DNA from: Roseiarcus sp963742305
GTDB taxonomy: Bacteria > Pseudomonadota > Alphaproteobacteria > Rhizobiales > Beijerinckiaceae
DNA length: 64,000 bases
Direction: 5' to 3'
NCBI GenBank assembly: GCA_963742305.1
Contig: CAVULN010000030.1
Location: 12,348-76,347 of the forward strand
Positions 17,706 to 25,621 of the stretch are shown piece after piece; positions within the stretch are counted from its first letter, which is position 1, and every line of letters starts with the position of its first letter. A model generated the notes under the pieces. The model was not told the origin of the DNA and searched no databases. It saw only the letters and a program-made list of their open reading frames with translations. The position numbers and the translations under genes are program-made.

Positions 17706-18671
17706 TCATCGTCCCCGCGGCGCGGCCGCGCGGCGGAGCCGGTCGTTGATCGCCGCCCCGAGCCCGTGGGCGGGGATCGGCGCGACCGCGATCCGGCGAG
17801 CGCCGGCCTCGTCGAGCGCGCGCAGGCAGGCGAACAGGCGCGAGGCGGCCTCGACGAGGTCTCCCGAGGGCGACAGGTCGAGCCGCGCGACCGGCCTCCC
17901 GCGCGCAAGCGCGCCGCCGAAATCGAGCGCGGCTTCGTCCGCCTGGACACTTGCCGCGCCAAGGCGAAGCTCGGCCTTGGGCGCATAGTGCGACGCCAGT
18001 TGCCCCGGCGCGTTCGGTTGCGTTCGCGCCGCGCTCGCCATGCCGAGGGGAGAACCCAGCGCCTCCTCGATCGCCTCGCGCGCGATCGCGCCCGGACGCA
18101 GCCATTGCGGGGCGTCGCCCAGACAGGCGACGATGGTCGATTCGAGCCCGTGGCGGCACGGGCCCCCGTCGAGGATGACGTCGATCCGGCCGTCGAGATC
18201 GGCCGCGACATGAGCCGCCGTCGTGGGACTCACCCTGCCCGACCGATTGGCGGAGGGCGCGGCGAGAGGGACGCCCGCCGCCTCGATCAGCGCCCGCGCA
18301 ACGGCGTGCGAGGGCGCGCGCAAGGCCACGCTGTCGAGGCCCGCGCGCGCAAGCAGGCTCACCCGGCAGGTCGAGGCGACAGGCACGACGAGGGTGAGAG
18401 GCCCGGGCCAGAAGGCGCGCGCCAGCGTCTCGGCCTCGCTGCCGAACAGGCCGTGCTCCCGCGCCGCCTCGATGTCGAGGACATGGGCGATGAGGGGATT
18501 GATCGCCGGCCGCTCCTTGGCGGCGTAGATCGCCGCGACCGCCTTGTCCGAGGTCGCGTCGGCGGCGAGGCCGTAGACGGTCTCCGTCGGCATGGCGACG
18601 AGGCCGCCCGCGCGCAGGGCTCGGCCCGCCGCGGCGATCGCCTCCGGCCCTGCCCTCTCGATGCGGGTCAT
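17706..18671 (-). CDS. L-threonylcarbamoyladenylate synthase (Sua5/YrdC/YwlC)
   Basis: This enzyme makes threonylcarbamoyl-AMP for t6A modification of ANN-decoding tRNAs. The 321-residue length is that of the long Sua5 form, with a YrdC domain (GGLVAMPTETVYGLAADATS, KERPAINPLIAHV, LAAPSANRSGRVSPTT) followed by a linker and C-terminal Sua5 domain starting near SHYAPKAELRLG. The ATG at 18671 begins the conserved domain directly; the frame is open further upstream but has no family similarity there. It is divergent from the acyl-CoA dehydrogenase gene, with about 120 bases between the two starts. Confidence 0.9.
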   Translation of the reverse strand: MTRIERAGPEAIAAAGRALRAGGLVAMPTETVYGLAADATSDKAVAAIYAAKERPAINPLIAHVLDIEAAREHGLFGSEAETLARAFWPGPLTLVVPVASTCRVSLLARAGLDSVALRAPSHAVARALIEAAGVPLAAPSANRSGRVSPTTAAHVAADLDGRIDVILDGGPCRHGLESTIVACLGDAPQWLRPGAIAREAIEEALGSPLGMASAARTQPNAPGQLASHYAPKAELRLGAASVQADEAALDFGGALARGRPVARLDLSPSGDLVEAASRLFACLRALDEAGARRIAVAPIPAHGLGAAINDRLRRAAAPRGR

Positions 18672-18793
18672 CCTGAGGCTGGGCGCCCTCTCCTCTTCCG
18701 GTCCACGTTGCGCGCCAACTCGACTGTCCATTAAGCTCATTCGTCCCTTGCGCGGCGCCGCCGAACGCGCCCGCGATCGTGCGGAGCCATGAG

Positions 18794-20584
18794 ATGTCAT
18801 ATCGTTCGCCGGTCGCCGACATCCTCTTTTCGCTCAGCGCCGTCGCCGGCCTCAGGGGCATGGTCTCGCAGGGGCGCATGGGCGACCTCGACTGGGACGC
18901 TGTCAAGGCCATCGTCGGCGAAGCGGGCCGCTTCGCCACCGAGGAAATCGCGCCCTTAAACCGCGCCGGCGACCTTGCCGGCGCCGTTTACGAGAACGGC
19001 TCGGTGAGGACGCCGGACGGTTTCGCCGGCGTCTACGAGCGGTGGGCGGAGGCTGGCTGGAACGGCGTTTCCGCGCCGCCCGAGTTCGGCGGCATGGGCC
19101 TGCCCCATCTCGTCAACGTGGCCTGCACCGAGATCTGGAACGGCGCCTCGATGGCCTTCGCCCTCTGCCCGCTGCTGACCGAAGGCGCGATCGGCGCCTT
19201 GAAGGCGCATGGCTCGCCCGAACTCGTCGGCGCCTATCTCGCCCCCATGATCGCGGGCAAATGGACCGGCACCATGAACCTGACCGAACCTCAGGCGGGC
19301 TCCGATCTCAACGCGGTGAGAACCCGGGCGGAGCGGGCGGAGGACGGCGCTTATCGCCTGTTCGGCCAAAAAATCTTCATCACCTATGGCGAGCACGACA
19401 TGGCGGAGAACATCGTCCATCTCGTTCTCGCGAGGCTCCCCGGCGCGCCGGCGGGCTCGCGGGGCCTCTCGCTCTTTCTCTGCCCGAAATTCCTCGTCAA
19501 CCCGGACGGCTCGCTCGGCCCCCGCAACGACCTGCGCTGCGCGGGGATCGAGCACAAGCTCGGCATTCACGGCTCCCCCACCTGCGTCATGGTCTATGGC
19601 GATGAGCAAGGCGCCAAAGCCTGGCTCGTCGGCGAGGAGAACCGCGGGCTCAACGCCATGTTCGTGATGATGAACGCGGCGCGGCTCGCGGTCGGGACGC
19701 AGGGGGTGGCGATCGCCGACCGCGCCTATCAGCAGGCGCTCTCTTACGCCCGCGAGCGCCGCCAGGGCCGGGGGCCGAGCGGCGGCGAAGGCATGGTCCC
19801 GATTGTCGAGCATGCCGACGTCAAGCGCATGCTGATGACGATGAAGGCCTATGCCCACGCCGCGCGCGGAATCTGCCACCTGACCGGCGCAGCGCTCGAC
19901 CTCGCCGGCCACGCCGCCAACGAGAGCGAACGCCAGGGCGCCGCCAATCGCGCGGCGCTGCTCACCCCGATCGCCAAGGCGTTCTCGACCGACATCGGCG
20001 ACGAGGCGGCGTCGATCGGCGTCCAGGTCCACGGCGGCATGGGATATGTCGAGGAGACCGGCGCCGCCCAACACATGCGCGATTCCCGGATCGCCGCGAT
20101 CTATGAGGGCGCGAACGGCATCCATGCGATCGACCTCGTGCAGCGCAAGCTGCCGCTCGAAGGCGGCGAGACGGTCGACCATGAGATCGCCTTCATCCGC
20201 GAAGTCGCGGGCGCGGTCGCGGCCCGCGGAAGCGCGCGCTTCGGGGAGACGGCGGCGCGGCTCTCCGAGGCCGCCGACGCGCTCGAGGACTCGACGGAGA
20301 TGACGCTCGGCTGGCTCAAGACGGATCCGAGTTCCGCTCTCGCCGGCGCTTCGCCCTATCTCCGCCTGTTCGGGCTGGCGCTCGGCGGCGCCTGTCTCGC
20401 GCAGGCCGGGCTCGCGGCCGAGGCTCTCGCGGCGGACGGCGACGAAAGCGAACTCGGCCGGGCCGGCCTCGCCCGCTTCTTCGCCGAAAAGCTCATGCCC
20501 GCCGCCTCCGGCCTCGCCCGCGCCGTCGCCTCGGGCTCAGGCCCCCTCGAGCCCTATGAAGCGATCCTTGGAGCGGGCGCATGA
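18794..20584 (+). CDS. Acyl-CoA dehydrogenase, DmdC-like long form
   Basis: The 596-residue product has the long-form architecture of 3-methylmercaptopropionyl-CoA dehydrogenase relatives. An N-terminal extension (YRSPVADILFSLSAVAGL) is followed by the acyl-CoA dehydrogenase core with MNLTEPQAGSDLNAVRT and the FAD/catalytic region VHGGMGYVEETGAAQHMRD and YEGANGIHAIDLVQRKL, and then an extra helical C-terminal domain. It oxidises an acyl-CoA to the enoyl-CoA. The next gene is an enoyl-CoA hydratase that overlaps by four bases (ATGA), so the two should be translated together as consecutive beta-oxidation steps. The true substrate is not determined. Confidence 0.92.
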   Translation: MSYRSPVADILFSLSAVAGLRGMVSQGRMGDLDWDAVKAIVGEAGRFATEEIAPLNRAGDLAGAVYENGSVRTPDGFAGVYERWAEAGWNGVSAPPEFGGMGLPHLVNVACTEIWNGASMAFALCPLLTEGAIGALKAHGSPELVGAYLAPMIAGKWTGTMNLTEPQAGSDLNAVRTRAERAEDGAYRLFGQKIFITYGEHDMAENIVHLVLARLPGAPAGSRGLSLFLCPKFLVNPDGSLGPRNDLRCAGIEHKLGIHGSPTCVMVYGDEQGAKAWLVGEENRGLNAMFVMMNAARLAVGTQGVAIADRAYQQALSYARERRQGRGPSGGEGMVPIVEHADVKRMLMTMKAYAHAARGICHLTGAALDLAGHAANESERQGAANRAALLTPIAKAFSTDIGDEAASIGVQVHGGMGYVEETGAAQHMRDSRIAAIYEGANGIHAIDLVQRKLPLEGGETVDHEIAFIREVAGAVAARGSARFGETAARLSEAADALEDSTEMTLGWLKTDPSSALAGASPYLRLFGLALGGACLAQAGLAAEALAADGDESELGRAGLARFFAEKLMPAASGLARAVASGSGPLEPYEAILGAGA

Positions 20585-21330
20585 GCGACATCGAAATCGC
20601 CCGCGAGGGCGCGGTCCTGTCGGCCGCCTTCGCCCGCCCGCAGAAGAAGAACGCGATCACCGGGGCGATGTACGAAGCGCTGATCGAGGCGTTCGACACG
20701 GCCGGGCGCGACCCCGACATCGGCGCGGTCGTTTTGAGCGGCAAGGGCGGCGTGTTCACCGCGGGCAACGACATCGCCGATTTTCTCGCCGTCGCAATGC
20801 ACGAATTGGGCGAATTTCCCGCCTGGCGGTTCGTCAGCAAGCTGGCCGAGTTCGAAAAGCCGCTGGTCGCCGCGGTCGACGGGCTGGCGATCGGGGTCGG
20901 CACGACGCTCTGCTTTCATTGCGATCTCGTCTACGCCGCGCCTTCCGCCCGCTTTCAGATGCCGTTCGTCAATCTCGGCCTCGTTCCCGAGGCCGGCTCC
21001 TCGCTTCTCGCGCCCCAGCGCTTCGGCCGGGCCAAGGCCACGGAGCTCCTCATGCTCGCCGAGCCCTTCGGCGCCGAGGAGGCGCTTCGCCTCGGCCTCG
21101 TCAACGCGCTCCTGCCTCAAGCCGAGCTGTTGCCCCATGCGATGGCCAAAGCCGCCGCGCTCGCCGCCAAGCCCCGCGCCGCCCTGCTCGCCACGCGGCG
21201 CCTTCTGCGCGGCGACAACGAAGCGGTGAAGGCGCGGATGGCGGAAGAAATGCACGCCTTCTCCGCCGCGCTGAAATCGCCTGAAGCGCACGCGGCGTTC
21301 CAGGCGTTTCTAGCTGGCGGACGGAGGTAG
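20581..21330 (+). CDS. Enoyl-CoA hydratase/isomerase family protein
   Basis: The 249-residue crotonase-fold protein hydrates enoyl-CoA thioesters. The oxyanion-hole segments are VFTAGNDIADFL and GLAIGVGTTLCFHCDLVYA, and the usual acidic residue is present in VNLGLVPEAGSSLL. It starts inside the stop of the acyl-CoA dehydrogenase gene. Its last 270 bases (from about 21057) occur again, slightly diverged, at 23251 and 25205, see the repeat entries. The intact gene is this copy. Confidence 0.92.
   Translation: MSDIEIAREGAVLSAAFARPQKKNAITGAMYEALIEAFDTAGRDPDIGAVVLSGKGGVFTAGNDIADFLAVAMHELGEFPAWRFVSKLAEFEKPLVAAVDGLAIGVGTTLCFHCDLVYAAPSARFQMPFVNLGLVPEAGSSLLAPQRFGRAKATELLMLAEPFGAEEALRLGLVNALLPQAELLPHAMAKAAALAAKPRAALLATRRLLRGDNEAVKARMAEEMHAFSAALKSPEAHAAFQAFLAGGRR
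21057..21327 (+). repeat. Hydratase 3'-end repeat, copy 1 (inside the intact gene)
   Basis: Copy 1 of a roughly 270-base unit that begins around CTCGCCGAGCCCTTCGG and ends just before the hydratase stop. It encodes residues from about AEPFGAEEALRLGLVNA to the C-terminus. Confidence 0.8.
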
Positions 21331-21379
21331 TTCAAAGACCAGCGTCGCTCCTTGGGGCCGCGGGCGAGCCTTGCTCTCA

Positions 21380-22580
21380 TCATTTGAGGCGGGTCAGGCG
21401 GATCGAGGTGTGGAAAAGGCCGTGATCGCCGATGCCCTCAAGCTCTCCGTATACTTCGTCAGCGCTGACCATTTGAAACCTGAATACCGATGACGCGGAG
21501 AATTGAAGGCCGTCGTCACTTGTTTTCCCGAAGAATTGAAGGCCCTCGTCGGTGATTTTCCCGGAAAACGGCGTATGGCCGGCCGGGTGTTGGTTGGAGG
21601 TGAACTGATTAGGTCCGCTTACTGCCAATTGACCCGAGGCTTCGCCATTATCCCGGATCGATTTCGATCAGCAAAATGACGCGCCGGCCTTTGCCGCCCC
21701 ATCGTTCATCGCCGCTTGACCAGGCGCCGAGATAGGATGCGAATTTGTCGGGAACATTGGCCGAGGGCTGGTGGAATTCCAGCGCTTCGGGCAACTCGAC
21801 GCCGTTGCTGAAGGCGGCGGAGCGGATGGTCTCCTCGCTGGCGACGCGCACCCGACCCGTTGTATCGCCAATCGGCGCTGCAGGCGTTCGGGAGTGAAGC
21901 AATCGCGAGACCGGACCGAACAATAGGGGGACGGCCGCGAGGACAACGACGGCGCCGGCTACCGGCAGCATTCTTGGATCGGCGAACTGGCGGCCCCACG
22001 TCAGGGTAGCGGTCTGGGCTGGCGGGACCGCTCGAGAGGCGCTCGCAACATCGATGCGATACGCTCTTACTGGGCGCGAAATGTTCTTCACGTGCTGATC
22101 ACCGATATCTTCGAGCTCTACGCCGAGGTCTTCCCTCACCTGATCCCGGATGGCGCCCGAAACACAAATCCCGTCGCTGGGAGCGAGCGGCTCCAAACGC
22201 GCGGCGATATTGACGCCATCTCCAGAGACGTCGTCGCCGTCGACAACCACATCGCCGAGATTGATCCCGATGCGAAGATGAAATCGCTCCTGTTCATCTT
22301 TCATCGTTTCTTGCGAAATGATGGCTCGCTGAATTGTGATGCCGCAGCCGAGCGAGGCCGTTGCGCTGGGAAAAATGGCCAGAAACCCGTCGCCCGTGGT
22401 CTTGACGATGCGCCCGCCGTATTCAGCGACTTTGGGCAGCACGATCTCATCTCTGAGCGCGCGCAGCCGCTGATAGGTTCGCGTCTCGTCTCGCTCCATC
22501 AACGCGCTGAAACCCGCGATGTCCGCGAGCATGATCGCGGCGAGTTTGCGCTCGATTTGCGCGCGATCGGCCTGCGTCAT
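21380..22580 (-). CDS. Class III adenylate/guanylate cyclase with a C-terminal extra domain, one extra base
   Basis: The catalytic domain fills residues 10-170: RKLAAIMLADIAGFSALMER (metal-binding Asp), GDGFLAIFPSA, INLGDVVVDGDDVSGDGVNI and AARLEPLAPSDGICVSGA. A membrane helix follows (VAGAVVVLAAVPLLFGPV), then a small domain with KFASYLGAWSSGDERW. The first frame stops at TAA 21648-21650. Deleting one base at 21652-21654 continues the domain (DNGEASGQLAVSG through to HTSIRLTRLK) and gives about 399 residues. ATG 22580 lies three bases after the GDSL hydrolase stop, so both genes are one unit. It makes a cyclic nucleotide, probably cAMP. Confidence 0.75.
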
Positions 22581-22585
22581 GTCGC

Positions 22586-23122
22586 TCAAGCCGCGGTTCG
22601 TCTGCCGCAGACCCCTGTTTTCAGCACGAGCGGAAACAGCCATTTCGCGATCGCACCCTGCCCGTCCGCGTCCGGGTGTTCACCCGTCCAATGATCCCCC
22701 ACCAGCCTGTCGATGTTCCTGAGCTGGATGACCTTTACACCGTGCTCAGCGCTGTATTTCTTGATTTCCGCTACGTTCGAGGATCTGCCAGAGGGATTGT
22801 TTCCGGGGAGAGCGTCGTTGCTTCCCGGTTGTAGAATCAAGATCCTGGTGTTGGCCGAAAGCAAGCCCGGAAGACGCGCCAGCATACCCGCCGTTGTATC
22901 GCCGGCGACGCCCGCATTGAAAACCTCGGCGGAGCATCCTCGGGCCCGAAGCAGACGCTCCAGCTGAGCTGGGTAAGCCTGGTCCATCGAGACCCCCGAG
23001 GCGTGGCGTCCCCGGCCGGAACCCTGTGTCGTGCTGGCGCCCAGCGCGACGATCTCCGCCGCGTTCGACGCGCCAGTGACAAACGCCAGCAGAATGGGGA
23101 ACAGGGTCACGCGATTCCGCAC
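22586..23122 (-). CDS. Secreted SGNH/GDSL-family hydrolase
   Basis: The 178-residue protein starts at GTG 23122 with GGAGG seven bases upstream. This start gives a proper signal peptide (TLFPILLAFVTGASNAAE), while the longer open frame does not. SGNH blocks are VALGASTTQGSG (catalytic Ser region), VFNAGVAGDTTAGM, PGSNDALPG and EHPDADGQGAIAKWL (catalytic Asp-His). It is probably a periplasmic esterase or lysophospholipase-like enzyme. It is co-oriented with and directly upstream of the cyclase at 21380. Upstream of the start lies the second copy of the hydratase 3' end. Confidence 0.82.
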   Translation of the reverse strand: MRNRVTLFPILLAFVTGASNAAEIVALGASTTQGSGRGRHASGVSMDQAYPAQLERLLRARGCSAEVFNAGVAGDTTAGMLARLPGLLSANTRILILQPGSNDALPGNNPSGRSSNVAEIKKYSAEHGVKVIQLRNIDRLVGDHWTGEHPDADGQGAIAKWLFPLVLKTGVCGRRTAA

Positions 23123-23250
23123 TTCAACGCCTCCATGCGATCGCAGGACCCGCGAAGCGTTCCATTCGGGCTTGTGATCCGCGGACGTTTCCTGCCCAAG
23201 AGCGAATGGTACAATATTTGATGACATTCTTCCGTCGGTTAGACAAGCCG

Positions 23251-23527
23251 CGCTCGCCGAGCCGTTCGGCGCGGAGGAGGCGCTGAAGCTCGGCCTCGTC
23301 AACGCGCTCCTGCCTCAAGCCGAGCTTCTGCCGCATGCGATGGCGAAAGCCGCCGCGCTCGCCGCCAAGCCCCGCGCCGCCCTGCTCGCCACGCGGCGCC
23401 TGATGCGCGGCGACAACGAGGCGGTGAAGGCTCGGATGGCCGAAGAAATGCACGCCTTCTCCGCCGCGCTGAAAAGCCCCGAGGCCCACGCGGCCTTCCA
23501 GGCGTTCCTGACCGGGGGCGGAAGTAG
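23251..23527 (+). pseudogene. Orphan 3' end of an enoyl-CoA hydratase gene, copy 2
   Basis: This is nearly the same sequence as 21057-21327, with scattered third-position changes, and it encodes AEPFGAEEALKLGLVNAL through HAAFQAFLTGG. The 5' two thirds of the gene are absent, and the junction is abrupt at about CTCGCCGAGCC. The last codons have lost the original stop and run into unrelated sequence. Divergence is mostly synonymous, which suggests the donor copy was functional or the duplication came from a related gene. Confidence 0.85.
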
Positions 23528-23543
23528 CGGGCGCCAGTCGGCG

Positions 23544-24704
23544 TCACGCCCCCAGGCCGGAATGCTCGGGCGACGTTGATTGCCCCAGGAAAAAGCGCAC
23601 CATCGCCCGCGAGGCGTCGAGGCCGACAGTCTGCGTATAGCTGCCGCGCGGATCGCCGCCGAACCAGGCGTGCCCGCCGCCTTCGACCAGCCATTGCTCG
23701 GCGACCGGCCGGCCGTCTTCGTCCTTGAGCACCGCGCGGCGGACGCGGCCGCCCCCGGTTTCGCGGTCGAGGTCGCCTCTGGTGAGCGGACCCCATCCGC
23801 GCTCGGCCTCGTCGAGGAGGCGTTCGCCGTTGACGGGATTGACCGTCGAGTCGGCGAGCCCGTGAACAATGATCTTTCGACAGCGTCGCCCTTCTGCGGC
23901 GGGCGGCGCGGGATCGCGGGGCCCTGCTCCCTTCATCGCGGCGAAGGCGGAGGGGACGTCGGAGGCGGATTTGTAAGGCAGGCCCGAGTGGATCCCGACC
24001 GCCTCGAACACGTCGGGGTAGGTCGTGGCGAGAATCTCCGCCATCGCGCCGCCCGCCGAAAGGCCGGCCGCGAAAACGCGCTCGCTCGGGATGCCGAACT
24101 CCTTCGCCAGCGCCTGCGTCAGACCGGCGAGCCTGGCGGGTTCGCCCGAGCCGCGGTTCTGATGGCGTCGGTCGAACCAGTTCCAGCACCCGTTCGGGTT
24201 GGCGCGCCGCGTTTGCTGCGGATAGGCGACAATGAGGCCGAACTCGTCGGCGAGCGTGTTCATTTGCGTGCCGAGCGCGAAATCCTCGGGATTCTGCGTG
24301 CAGCCATGCAGCATCAGCACGAAAGCCAGGTCGCCCCGCTCCCGGTCGGCCGGAACATAGAGGCGGTAGGCGAGCGAGCCCGCGGCGCCGCGATACGTGC
24401 GCCTGAGGAATCGTTCGCCCAGGTCCGGCGCCGGCTCGACCTCGGGCGGAGGGACCGGGGCTGCGGGCGGAAACGGCGGCCGGGCGCGAAGCGCGCGCAA
24501 GGTTTCGCCCAGCGAACGGCGCGCCGGCGGCGGAAGAGCCTTTGCCGAGGCAGGGTCGGGCCGCGCTTTCGGCTCGCCGCTGTCGTTCGCCGGAGCTTCG
24601 CCTGACAGCGCCCGGCGAATGATCGCCGTCGCCCCGGCAAGGTCGGACTTGCGCACCAGGCTCAAAGCGTCGCCCATGATGTCGAGGCCGCGTGGTTTCA
24701 TCAT
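23544..24704 (-). CDS. PHB depolymerase family esterase
   Basis: The product is about 386 residues. An N-terminal linker rich in Pro and Ala (residues 1-90) precedes an esterase domain with FVLMLHGCTQNPEDFALGT, the lipase box GLSAGGAMAEIL (catalytic Ser), the Asp region HGLADSTVNP and the catalytic His in GGGHAWFGG. It belongs to the short-chain PHA depolymerase/feruloyl-esterase-like alpha/beta hydrolases. No signal peptide is seen, so an intracellular role in polyhydroxybutyrate mobilisation is likely. Two adjacent ATGs at 24704 and 24701 are equivalent starts. The RHH regulator gene overlaps its upstream region by a few tens of bases. Confidence 0.85.
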   Translation of the reverse strand: MMKPRGLDIMGDALSLVRKSDLAGATAIIRRALSGEAPANDSGEPKARPDPASAKALPPPARRSLGETLRALRARPPFPPAAPVPPPEVEPAPDLGERFLRRTYRGAAGSLAYRLYVPADRERGDLAFVLMLHGCTQNPEDFALGTQMNTLADEFGLIVAYPQQTRRANPNGCWNWFDRRHQNRGSGEPARLAGLTQALAKEFGIPSERVFAAGLSAGGAMAEILATTYPDVFEAVGIHSGLPYKSASDVPSAFAAMKGAGPRDPAPPAAEGRRCRKIIVHGLADSTVNPVNGERLLDEAERGWGPLTRGDLDRETGGGRVRRAVLKDEDGRPVAEQWLVEGGGHAWFGGDPRGSYTQTVGLDASRAMVRFFLGQSTSPEHSGLGA

Positions 24705-24723
24705 TTCTTCCTGTCGGAATGCG

Positions 24724-25137
24724 TCAGCGCAGGCGATCGGCAAGCGCGGTTTTGACCTCGGGGGGCGCATGCAGCGCGCCCAGCACGGTGATCGATTCGA
24801 TTGTCGCCTTCGCGAGATCGGGCGTGACGTCGTCGGCGATGACCGCCAGGCCCAGCACGCGAATCTTGAGCCGCTCGCCGGCCGCCCGGACGGCTTCGAG
24901 GTCCTGCCGGGCGAATGTCCTCAAGCCCAGTTCGAGGGTCAGCCGCGAAGCCGCTTGCTTCGCCGTATCGGCATGGGTCGCCAGCTGGTTGCGGATGGCG
25001 GTGCGGATGAAATCCGAGCGATTGGAGTAGAAGCCGTCGCGCACCAGAAGATCGATCGATCCGAGATCGACGAAACCGAGATTGATCGTCAGCTTCTCGC
25101 TGTCGGGCGGCTTCGTCGGTTGCGAGCGCGGGGGCAA
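24724..25137 (-). CDS. CopG/RHH-type transcriptional regulator
   Basis: The 137-residue protein has a ribbon-helix-helix start: TINLGFVDLGSIDLLVRDG followed by FYSNRSDFIRTAIRNQL. A C-terminal all-helical region (RLKIRVLGLAVIADDV and DLAKATIESITVLG) resembles the long CopG-like regulators found in PHB-producing alphaproteobacteria. It lies 20 bases upstream of the PHB depolymerase gene in the same orientation and may autoregulate the pair. No operator was identified. The N-terminal ten residues have no family match, so a later start is possible. Confidence 0.78.
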   Translation of the reverse strand: MPPRSQPTKPPDSEKLTINLGFVDLGSIDLLVRDGFYSNRSDFIRTAIRNQLATHADTAKQAASRLTLELGLRTFARQDLEAVRAAGERLKIRVLGLAVIADDVTPDLAKATIESITVLGALHAPPEVKTALADRLR

Positions 25138-25204
25138 TTACACCATCCATGTGGATGTTGAGTGGATGTCATATGGATGGAAAGAGGCTTTTGTCAAGGC
25201 TGGC

Positions 25205-25480
25205 GGGGACGAGCCCTTCGGGGCTGAGGAGGCGCTCCGCCTCGGCCTCGTCAACGCGCCGGCCTCGAGCCAAGCTTTTGCCGCACGCGATGGAGAAAGC
25301 CGCCGCCCTCGCCGCAAAAGCCAAGGGCCGCCCTGCTCGCGAGCCGCCGCCTGATGCGCGGCGACGCGGAGGCAATCCAGGCGCGGATGGCGGAGGAGAC
25401 GCACGCTTTCTCCGCCGCGCTGAAAAGCCTCGAGGCCCATGCGGCGTTCCAGGCTTTTCTGGCTGGGGGGAAGGAGCCTC
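25205..25480 (+). pseudogene. Orphan 3' end of an enoyl-CoA hydratase gene, copy 3 (decayed)
   Basis: This is the third and most diverged copy of the roughly 270-base unit, starting at GACGAGCCCTTCGG and ending near GCTTTTCTGGCTGG. At least one length change near 25258 (AACGCGCCGGCCTCG) disrupts the frame, and later segments read correctly only in other frames (LMRGDAEAIQARM-like block). It lies between the RHH gene and the second cyclase gene, so each extra copy sits at the edge of a cyclase or esterase module. Confidence 0.8.
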
Positions 25481-25621
25481 GGGCGGATCAATCCGGAATC
25501 GACCCGTTGCGGTCGTTCCCGGTTGGCGCCCGGAAGGAATGTCCACGTGAGCGGTCCTTCCGTCGAACAGGCAGACTGGGGCTCGCATTTGGGCTAATGT
25601 GGCGACTCCAAGAGGGGCGCG

